This document shows, one piece after another, positions 56,394 through 63,089 of a stretch of DNA of 64,000 nucleotides. The stretch comes from Sulfidibacter corallicola (GTDB taxonomy: Bacteria > Acidobacteriota > Holophagae > Acanthopleuribacterales > Acanthopleuribacteraceae): contig NZ_CP071793.1 of the NCBI RefSeq assembly GCF_017498545.1, positions 7,019,001 to 7,083,000 on the forward strand, written 5' to 3'. Position 1 is the first letter of the stretch. Each line of letters opens with the position of its first letter. The notes beneath the pieces are model-generated. The model saw only the letters and a program-made list of their open reading frames with translations, did not search any database and was not told the origin of the DNA. Position numbers and translations under genes: made by a program.

Positions 56394-56528
56394 TGGGGTG
56401 GCGGCCCCTCACCTCCACCGTCCCGCTCGGGGACGTCCGGCCACAGCGCCGCGAGCGGGTCGCCACGTCGCCCACGACCGGTCCTCTCCGGTCCGCTAAG
56501 GCGTGACAGATGCGCAGGTCGGTGTAGA

Positions 56529-59500
56529 ATGAGTCGCAGCGCCCTCAACCTTCCCTTACGAGCCCCTCTTCCCATGTCACGCGTTGCGCTTTCCCTTTTT
56601 CGTCATTTGATCCCGCTCCTGTTGTTCGGGGTGGCCGCGGTTGCACCCACGATGGCCGAAGGCCCGCTTCAACACCGCAAGTTCGAACGCTTCTCCGTTC
56701 GCCAGGGGCTCGCCAGCAATACCGTTTACGGCCTGTTGCAGGATCGTCGCGGTTTTCTCTACGTCACCACCACCGGTGGCCTCAATCGCTACGACGGCTA
56801 CAAGTTCACCGTGTTCAAACACGATCCGCTGGATGCCAATTCGCTCTCCGCCAGCTCGACCGGCCGCATGTTGGAGACCCGTGACGGTCGGATTTGGATC
56901 GGGACCTGGGGCGGTGGCCTCAATTTGTTCGACCCCGCCGACGAAACCTTCACGACCTACCAAAACCGGCCCAGCGATCCCGACCTGTTGGCCGAGAACC
57001 GCATCCAGAGCCTGTTTCTCGACGATCGGCATCGGTTGTGGGTCGGGACCTACAGCAAGGGCATCGATCGGTTCGATCCCGCGAGTGGGCGCTTCATTCA
57101 CTATCCGCTCGCCGACGGCACAGCCGACCACCTGCCCGACAACCGCATCTGGAGCATCCGCCAGGGTGGCGACGACTGGCTGTGGATCGCCACCGACCAG
57201 GGCCTGGTCCGCTTCGACTGCAAGACGGGCAAGGTGCGCCAGGTCTACACCTTTCGAGAGGGCGACGCCCACAGCCTGAGCCACAACCGCATCAAGATGT
57301 TGCTGCGATCCCGTGACGGCACCCTGTGGGTCGGTACCTTGAACGGGCTCAATCGCTACCGTCCCGAGACCGACGATTTCGAGCGGTTTTTTTTCGTCGC
57401 CGATACCGAATCGGGCAAGGACCCCTATCACGTTCGCGCGCTCTTCGAGGATCGCACCGGGCGCATCTGGATCGGGACCGTGGGCGAGGGTTTGTGGAGC
57501 TTGGAACCGGATTCCGGCGAATCGCAACAGTTCGATCACGACCCCACCGACCCGACCTCGCTCAGTCATTCGATCGTGGAAACCATTTTGGAAGACCGCG
57601 CCGGCAACCTCTGGGTCGGTACCTTGAACGGGCTGAACAAAACCGATCTGAAGCCGCGCAAGTTCAAGCTCTATCAACGCGATCCCCGGAACACCAACAG
57701 CCTCAGCACCAACGAGGTCGGTGCGATTCACGTGGATTCCCAACAGCGGTTGTGGATCGGCACCTTCGGCGGTGGCCTGAACCATTACGATCGGGAGACC
57801 GGTCGGGCCATCGTCTATCCCATCGTGATGCACTCCGGCATGGGCGACAACGTGGTGCGCAACATCCGCGAAGACGAAGCCGGCCGGCTTTGGCTGGGGA
57901 CCTATTCCGACGGCCTGCAAGTGCTGGAACCGGACAAGGGCATCACCGAGGTGTTCGTCAACGATCCCGACAACCTCTCCAGCCTGAGCCACAATCGCGT
58001 GCGCGGCATCCACTTCGATCCTCGGGGTCGCTTGTGGGTGGGGACCGAGGACGGACTGAATCTCTTCCGGCCCGAAACCAAGGACTTCGTCAACATCCAC
58101 AACGACCCCTTCTTCGGCGTGCGCTTCCGCGATGTCCGCATTTTTGCGCTCGAAGATGTGCGCGATCGCGACGAACTCTGGCTGGCCACCAACCAGGGGT
58201 TGATGCGGTTGGATTTTTCCCAAAAATCGCTGGCCCGCTATCGCCATGTGGCCGGCGACCCGGCAGCTCTTTCCGACGACCAGATTTTCTGCCTGACCTA
58301 CGACGATGCGGGCCGCTTTTGGGTCGGTTCCGCCGCGGGTTTGAATCGGTTCGACCCGGAGACCGGGCGCGCCTCGGCCTACTACACCAACCAGGGCCTG
58401 CCTTCCAACATGATCATGGCGATGCTGACCGACGAGAAGGGGCGGTTGTGGATTTCCACCAGCAACGGGCTGGTCCGCTTCGATCCGGAAACCGAGCAGT
58501 TCCGCACCTACGACGTGTTCGACGGTCTGCAGGACAACAATTTCAATCGCAACGCGGCCTTCAAGGACCGGAACGGCGATCTGTACTTCGGCGGCAGGAA
58601 CGGATTCAACCTGTTTACACCGAGCGAAGTACGCGATAATCCCCACGTGCCCCCGGTGGTGTTGACGGGCTTCAAGAAATTCAACAGGGACACGCGCCTG
58701 GAAACGCCCATCCCGGAAATGCGGAAGCTGGACCTGCGCCACGCCGACAACATGTTCACCCTGGAGTTTTCCGCACTCGATTTCACCAACCCCGAGAAGA
58801 ACCGCTACGAGTTGCGCCTGACCGGATTTCAAAACGAATGGGTCGACATGGGCACCGTCCATCAGGTCACCTACACCAACCTCGACTCGGGCAGTTATGT
58901 TTTGCAGGTGCGCGGCAGCAACAACGACCAAATTTGGAACGAGGAAGGGCTTCGGCTGAAAATCACCATCGTGCCGCCGGTTTGGCAGACCTGGTGGGCC
59001 TACGGGATCTACCTCTTTCTGGGGCTGTTCACGGCGACCGGCATCCCGCTGTTGCGCATTCGCGCACTCAAACAGCGCAAGGCCAAGCTGGCGGCGACCA
59101 TCGCCGACCGCACCCGCGAGCTGGAGCAGATGAACCGCAAGCTCGGCGAGAAGAACCGGGAGATGGTCACGCTCGACGAAATCGTGCACGCGATCAATCG
59201 GGAGGTCACCGAGGAGCGGTTGCTGCAGGCGCTTCTGGTGCAGGGCATGAAGCTGGTGGCCAACGCCGAGCGCGGCGCCGTATTGATCTTCAACCACCAG
59301 AACCAGACCTTTCACTTCACCGCCGCGGTCGGCTACGAGATCGAATCGCTGCGGCACATCGTGTTTTCGCGGGAAGAGGCCCTGGAGCGCTACACCGAGG
59401 GCAAGGAAGCCTTGGAGACGGGAATTTTCCTGATCCGGGACGTGGATCGTCTACCGGTGCCGCCCAAGCTCCTGGCCCTGTCCCTACCCAAAACCATGCT

Positions 59501-60584
59501 GGTCATGACCGTGACGGCCCGCGAAAACATCGAGGACTTGCTGATTTTCGAGAATTTCCAACACCGCGACGCCTTCAAGAACGCCGATCTCCGGCGCCTG
59601 GGTCGATACCGCGAGCACGCCATCACCGCGATCGCCAAGGCCAAACTGTTCCGCGAGGCGACCCATTCGGCGCTGCACCTCAAGGAAACCCAGCAGATGT
59701 TGTTGGAAGCGGCGCACCACGCGGGCATGGCCGAGATCGCCTCCAACGTGTTGCACAACGTGGGCAACACGCTCAACAGCCTGAACACCTGTGCGGGCAT
59801 GATTCGCTCTCGGCTCGATTCACGCAGCTTCGAGGTGTTCCACCGGTTGGTTCGCCTGCTGGAGAGCCGCCAGGATGATCTGGAGGCCTTCATGCAGGAG
59901 GATCCCAAGGGGCGACAGGTTCCCGAGGCCTTCCTCAAGGTGGGGAGCGGCATCGTGCGCACCCGCGACCAACTGGAAAACGAGATCCAGAAACTGGAGG
60001 AATACATCGCGGCGCTCAACGGCGTGGTCCGCGCGCAGCAGGACTACGTCGGCATGGAGGCCCTGAGCGAGGTGGTCGATCTCCACGAAGCCTTGGAGGA
60101 AGTGATCAAGCTCGAGCGCCTGTTGCTGGATTCCAAACAGATTCAGGTGGCGCGCGAGTACGGCGAGATTCCGTTCATCAAGGTCCAGAAATCCAAGTTG
60201 GTGCGGGTGTTGGTGAACCTGTTCAACAACGCGGTCGACGCCATGGAGATCAACCCCCACAAGCGGTTGCTGGTGTTGCGGACCATATCCGTCGGTTACG
60301 GGCCCGGGGTGATGTTGGAAATCCAGGATAACGGGATCGGCATTCCGGGCGAGGTCATCCGCGAGGTGTTCCACCAGGGCTTCACCACCAAGGAGCGCGG
60401 CAGCGGGTTCGGATTGCACTACTGCGCCAACGTGATGCGCGAAATGGGTGGCGAGATCACCATTCACAGCGACGGACCCGGCAAGGGCGCGATGGTGCGT
60501 CTGGCGCTCCTGAGCATCGACAACGCGGTGGATCCGGGCGAGCCCGGACGCCGCCTGGAAGACCACGTCCCCTCCATGTCCTGA
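56529..60584 (+). CDS. Propeller-type sensor histidine kinase (Reg_prop, Y_Y_Y, GAF, HATPase)
   Basis: 1351 residues. A signal-like N-terminus is followed by about 14 two-component regulator propeller repeats (typical text GRIWIGTWGGGLNLFDP, LWVGTLNGLNRY) forming a 7-bladed double propeller (about 55-720). Then come a Y_Y_Y domain (about 730-810), a TM helix (about 822-840), a coiled coil, a GAF domain (about 875-1025) and a kinase core. The phosphoacceptor helix is EIASNVLHNVGNTLNSLNTC, of the HNxGN subtype rather than HExxxP. ATPase boxes are NLFNNAVDAME, DNGIGIPGEV and TTKERGSGFGLHY. There is no receiver or DNA-binding domain, so unlike Bacteroides hybrid sensors it needs a separate regulator. 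ATG 56574 would give a cleaner signal peptide. Confidence 0.92.
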   Translation: MSRSALNLPLRAPLPMSRVALSLFRHLIPLLLFGVAAVAPTMAEGPLQHRKFERFSVRQGLASNTVYGLLQDRRGFLYVTTTGGLNRYDGYKFTVFKHDPLDANSLSASSTGRMLETRDGRIWIGTWGGGLNLFDPADETFTTYQNRPSDPDLLAENRIQSLFLDDRHRLWVGTYSKGIDRFDPASGRFIHYPLADGTADHLPDNRIWSIRQGGDDWLWIATDQGLVRFDCKTGKVRQVYTFREGDAHSLSHNRIKMLLRSRDGTLWVGTLNGLNRYRPETDDFERFFFVADTESGKDPYHVRALFEDRTGRIWIGTVGEGLWSLEPDSGESQQFDHDPTDPTSLSHSIVETILEDRAGNLWVGTLNGLNKTDLKPRKFKLYQRDPRNTNSLSTNEVGAIHVDSQQRLWIGTFGGGLNHYDRETGRAIVYPIVMHSGMGDNVVRNIREDEAGRLWLGTYSDGLQVLEPDKGITEVFVNDPDNLSSLSHNRVRGIHFDPRGRLWVGTEDGLNLFRPETKDFVNIHNDPFFGVRFRDVRIFALEDVRDRDELWLATNQGLMRLDFSQKSLARYRHVAGDPAALSDDQIFCLTYDDAGRFWVGSAAGLNRFDPETGRASAYYTNQGLPSNMIMAMLTDEKGRLWISTSNGLVRFDPETEQFRTYDVFDGLQDNNFNRNAAFKDRNGDLYFGGRNGFNLFTPSEVRDNPHVPPVVLTGFKKFNRDTRLETPIPEMRKLDLRHADNMFTLEFSALDFTNPEKNRYELRLTGFQNEWVDMGTVHQVTYTNLDSGSYVLQVRGSNNDQIWNEEGLRLKITIVPPVWQTWWAYGIYLFLGLFTATGIPLLRIRALKQRKAKLAATIADRTRELEQMNRKLGEKNREMVTLDEIVHAINREVTEERLLQALLVQGMKLVANAERGAVLIFNHQNQTFHFTAAVGYEIESLRHIVFSREEALERYTEGKEALETGIFLIRDVDRLPVPPKLLALSLPKTMLVMTVTARENIEDLLIFENFQHRDAFKNADLRRLGRYREHAITAIAKAKLFREATHSALHLKETQQMLLEAAHHAGMAEIASNVLHNVGNTLNSLNTCAGMIRSRLDSRSFEVFHRLVRLLESRQDDLEAFMQEDPKGRQVPEAFLKVGSGIVRTRDQLENEIQKLEEYIAALNGVVRAQQDYVGMEALSEVVDLHEALEEVIKLERLLLDSKQIQVAREYGEIPFIKVQKSKLVRVLVNLFNNAVDAMEINPHKRLLVLRTISVGYGPGVMLEIQDNGIGIPGEVIREVFHQGFTTKERGSGFGLHYCANVMREMGGEITIHSDGPGKGAMVRLALLSIDNAVDPGEPGRRLEDHVPSMS

Positions 60585-60675
60585 GCCGTCGGATATGGCG
60601 CGCACCCGCAAAACGCCCCACCTCTCCCTCGAAGCGCAATATCCTGGAGTGCCCGCAAGCAAAGAGAGCTGCCGA

Positions 60676-61020
60676 GCCTGTAGGTTGGCCCGCTGGGCCG
60701 ACACTTCGAAGCAAGCCAAGCAACTACAGTGAGTTACACCAAAGAGCGAAGCCCGAAATCTCCCTGGCGAACCCAACCCGAAATCGCCAAGCCCAAAGCC
60801 CCCGCATCACGAGAGGGGTGCCAGGCCTGTAGGTTGAGCAGCCTGCTCAACCAATCGAAGCAAACCAAGCAACTACAGTGAGTTACACCAAAGAGCGAAG
60901 CCCGAAATCTCCCTCACACCCCGATTCGAAGTCGCCAAGTCCAAAATCCCCCCATCGCGAGAGGGGCGTAAGGCCTGTAGGTTGAGCAGCCTGCTCAACC
61001 AATCGAAGCGACTGAGCAAA
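60676..61020 (+). repeat. 148/149-bp tandem direct repeats, about 2.3 copies, each with a hairpin
   Basis: Copies begin GCCTGTAGGTTG at 60676, 60825 and 60973. The first two are full units sharing AAGCAACTACAGTGAGTTAC and GAGCGAAGCCCGAAATCTCC. The third stops after about 45 bp. The hairpin is GGTTGAGCAG/CTGCTCAACC-like in copies 2 and 3. In copy 1 it is GTTGGCCC with GGGCCGAC, so the stem is kept although its sequence differs. Confidence 0.8.
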
Positions 61021-61767
61021 GATCGAAATCGAACATCGAGAGATCTCGAGGACCGACTTATCCGCTTCGCTCTTTTTCCCCTCGATCTAGCGAAGCGTGG
61101 ATCGCTTCGAAGAGCGATCTGAGCCGGTTAACCTGTTTCATACATTCAATAGGGTGTGTTACACAAGTTGTTTGTATCAAGTTGCTTAAATTTGATGACA
61201 ATATCCTGAGTGACTTGTGTAATTTCCGTAATTTGCTTTGTTTGTCATCTTTATCTCAGGGACTTCGCGAGACCAAACACGAGACTTACAAAAATGCCCT
61301 CACCTGCCAAAACCATAACTGAGGTGCAGCTTTTCTCTTGGGCTAGGTAATTCCTCGTTCACCATGGGCCAACTTCGCGGCTGTGCAGAAAAAAGAAGGA
61401 ACCGATACCAAATTGTTCACGTGTTGAGCCGTTTGGGAAAGGACAGATCAACTGTCGGTATCGCACGTGCGACGCTATTTTCCCTCCCGATGTTCAGGAA
61501 AAGGATTCTGCAGGTGGCGACCAAGTCAACCTGCCTAACTCGGGCCTCAAGGGTGAAGGACGGGGGCATCGTCCACCAGGTAACGTCCGAGTTGGATGAA
61601 TGATTCGAAGGGGCAACAGTATGCACCCTGTATTGTGCATATGCCGGATCGGCAGCGAGAGGATTAACTCTGAGATGAGGCTACAACCGCTGAGGACGCG
61701 GGCGTCGTGGTGCAAATAGTGACCCTGGACGATGTTGGCATCGTTCTGAGAGTTCACCATTAGGGGC

Positions 61768-61803
61768 CCTTTGAGGTGTCCAAACGTTCGGACACCTCAA
61801 AGG
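61768..61803. other. Perfect 14-bp inverted repeat (hairpin)
   Basis: CCTTTGAGGTGTCC (61768-61781) and GGACACCTCAAAGG (61790-61803) flank the loop AAACGTTC. There is no T-tract on either strand, so it is not an obvious terminator. It could be an operator, a recombination site or an RNA hairpin. Confidence 0.7.
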
Positions 61804-62231
61804 TCGAGCGAGGGCGTCAAACATCGACGACGAGGATGCCGTGGAACAGGTGGCGCTTGCGATCGTGGAGGGCGAGAGCGTCATCGCGCAGTTGAACAAG
61901 TGAGTGAACACCTGGCTGTCGGGTTCACGAGGTACGAGTCGTTTTTATGGACACCGTGATGTTTTCGTCTAGATTGAACGAGAAATTTCTAGGCTGGGGC
62001 AAGAAAAAATCTTGAAATGAAAAACACTTTGCATCAAGGTGGCGAGGTGTTTTGGGCGGTAATGACCTGGAAGAAAAAAGTTTATCTTGTTTTTCGGGCT
62101 CGTGCTACGGCTTGATTCAGTTTTTGGAATTCGCTTTGCTATCCCTTTCGTTTAGCGCATAGCTTTTGGTAGATTCACTGAACCCTTGCTGCGCTCCATC
62201 AGGTAGTGCTTATCTTTTTCGGACCATTTTC

Positions 62232-62237
62232 AAGGAG
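62232..62237 (+). promoter_or_regulatory. Strong Shine-Dalgarno site of the Leu/Tyr-rich ORF
   Basis: AAGGAG followed by a 6-nt spacer to ATG 62244. It is the best ribosome site in the last 3 kb and the main reason to accept the short ORF. Confidence 0.8.
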
Positions 62238-62243
62238 ATCATC

Positions 62244-62354
62244 ATGAATATCCATTCGATACCATCGAATGTCTTTTCGGCAGAACGTCCCTATGAGACC
62301 ACTGCCCTTCTCCTTTATTTGTATTGTGCCTACCTAATTCTACGATTGGGATAA
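62244..62354 (+). CDS. Short Leu/Tyr-rich peptide ORF upstream of the tRNA array (leader or precursor peptide)
   Basis: 36 codons: MNIHSIPSNVFSAERPYETT followed by ALLLYLYCAYLILRLG. The last 15 residues hold seven Leu codons (CTT, CTC, CTT, TTG, CTA, CTA, TTG) and three Tyr codons (TAT, TAT, TAC). The downstream tRNAs have anticodons for CUU/CUC, UUG and Tyr codons, plus CUG and UUA, which the peptide lacks; no UAG anticodon is present for CTA. The TAA stop touches the left arm of a hairpin. It could be an attenuation leader peptide or a precursor/scaffold peptide for the ATP-grasp enzyme downstream. No homologue recognised. Confidence 0.6.
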   Translation: MNIHSIPSNVFSAERPYETTALLLYLYCAYLILRLG

Positions 62355-62403
62355 GCTCCCCAATCCCGCACAAAAGAACTCAACCCCTTTTGAGGGGGGG
62401 AGC
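62355..62403 (+). promoter_or_regulatory. Hairpin abutting the short ORF, possible attenuator
   Basis: GCTCCCC (62355-62361) pairs with GGGGAGC (62397-62403). An inner stem CTCAA (62379-62383) with TTGAG (62390-62394) sits inside. CCCC 62384-62387 could pair alternatively with the G run 62394-62400. A ribosome held on the last codons of the ORF would cover the left arm. No T-tract follows. Confidence 0.5.
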
Positions 62404-62583
62404 GAGTCGACGAACGGTGTCAATTCTATTCGTTGGTCGTGAATGCCGCATTCTACTTACGAGATCGCTGGCTGGTTGTATGTATCTGCATACATCCCCT
62501 GCACAGGAATTCATAAGAACAGAAGCAGACTCAGGCAATCGTGATCGGGTGGTTGGGAAGTCAGCGTTTTTCGGTCATCGCTT

Positions 62584-62660
62584 GGGGATGTAGCCCAATT
62601 GGAAGAGGTACGCGACTCAGAATCGCGATGTTGTGGGTTCGAATCCCACCATCCCCACCA
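62584..62660 (+). tRNA. tRNA with anticodon CAG (Leu codon CUG), class I body
   Basis: The acceptor GGGGATG pairs fully with CATCCCC, with A73 and an encoded CCA (62658-62660). The D stem has 3 bp. The anticodon stem CGCGA/TCGCG carries loop CTCAGAA, anticodon at 62618-62620. The variable loop has only 5 nt (ATGTT), and the T arm is GTGGG-TTCGAAT-CCCAC. Bacterial tRNA-Leu has a long variable arm, so charging is uncertain. Confidence 0.9.
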
Positions 62661-62670
62661 TTTCACTTCA

Positions 62671-62754
62671 GGGAGTGTATCCCGAGGGCGAAGGCACCGG
62701 GCTGTAGACCCGTGATATTCAGAAACGTTGTAGGTTCGAATCCTACCACTCCCA
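62671..62754 (+). tRNA. tRNA with anticodon GUA (tRNA-Tyr-like, long variable arm)
   Basis: The acceptor GGGAGTG pairs with CACTCCC, with discriminator A. The anticodon stem is CCGGG/CCCGT with one mismatch and loop CTGTAGA, anticodon GTA at 62704-62706. The 16-nt variable region (62714-62729) can form a weak stem, as expected for class II tRNA-Tyr. The T arm is GTAGG-TTCGAAT-CCTAC. CCA is not encoded. Confidence 0.88.
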
Positions 62755-62757
62755 CTT

Positions 62758-62831
62758 GAGAATGTGGCCCAATCGGCAGAGGCAGCGAGCTTAAAATTCG
62801 TGTGTTGCGGGTTCGATTCCCGCCATTCTCA
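62758..62831 (+). tRNA. tRNA with anticodon UAA (Leu codon UUA), class I body
   Basis: The acceptor GAGAATG pairs fully with CATTCTC; A73. The anticodon stem is GCGAG/TTCGT with two G-U pairs and loop CTTAAAA, anticodon at 62792-62794. The variable loop is GTGTT (5 nt), and the T arm is GCGGG-TTCGATT-CCCGC. It starts 3 nt after the tRNA-Tyr-like gene. CCA is not encoded. Confidence 0.88.
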
Positions 62832-62839
62832 TCGCTCAC

Positions 62840-62913
62840 CGCGTGGTAATCCAAATGGAAGAGGTGCCAGACCGAGAATCTGGTTGTTGTGGGTTCGAAT
62901 CCCACCCACGCGA
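62840..62913 (+). tRNA. tRNA with anticodon GAG (Leu codons CUC/CUU), class I body
   Basis: The acceptor CGCGTGG pairs fully with CCACGCG; A73. The anticodon stem CCAGA/TCTGG has loop CCGAGAA, anticodon at 62874-62876. The variable loop is TTGTT (5 nt), and the T arm is GTGGG-TTCGAAT-CCCAC. CCA is not encoded. Confidence 0.88.
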
Positions 62914-62916
62914 TTC

Positions 62917-62990
62917 GGGGATGTAGCCCAACTGGCAGAGGTACACGGCTCAAAACCGTGATGTTGTGGGTTCGAATCCCACCATTCCCA
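62917..62990 (+). tRNA. tRNA with anticodon CAA (Leu codon UUG), class I body
   Basis: The acceptor GGGGATG pairs with CATTCCC with one G-U pair; A73. The anticodon stem CACGG/CCGTG has loop CTCAAAA, anticodon at 62951-62953. The variable loop is ATGTT (5 nt), and the T arm is GTGGG-TTCGAAT-CCCAC. The body is nearly the same as the CAG gene, showing recent duplication. CCA is not encoded. Confidence 0.88.
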
Positions 62991-63089
62991 TCTTGACTTT
63001 TGTCCAACTAGACGAAATGGTTTTTCCTGGTGAACCTGGGGTTCATCAGAGGCCCTTTCCAGTAAATACTCCCCAAGAGAGGCGTGACA

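Larger units (their letters stand above)
60585..62243. other. Gene-poor region with tandem repeats and hairpins
   Basis: About 1.66 kb. It holds 148-bp tandem repeats (60676-61020), an AT-rich stretch (61130-61260), a perfect hairpin at 61768-61803, and several short open frames without credible ribosome sites. A frame at 61815-61910 (DDEDAVEQVALAIVEGESVI) looks protein-like but has no start. Nothing else is supported. Confidence 0.5.

Noticed and set aside
56577-59357. 926-residue minus-strand frame across the propeller kinase
   Set aside because: Antisense shadow of the repeated propeller motifs on the plus strand.
60676-61020. CRISPR array
   Set aside because: Units are 148 bp with homologous internal sequence, not short repeats with unique spacers, and no cas genes are seen.
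62324-62593. 89-residue frame overlapping the short ORF and the first tRNA
   Set aside because: It runs into the tRNA gene, lacks a ribosome site and has no protein-like composition.
62584-62990. Allo-tRNAs with extended acceptor/T branches
   Set aside because: All five fold with an ordinary 7-bp acceptor and 5-bp T stem; the oddity is the anticodon/variable-loop combination, not the branch length.
62663-63007. Minus-strand 114-residue frame containing GFEPTT and GGNRTRN repeats
   Set aside because: This is the reverse complement of the tRNA T arms, a well-known spurious protein; it supports the tRNA array but is not a gene.
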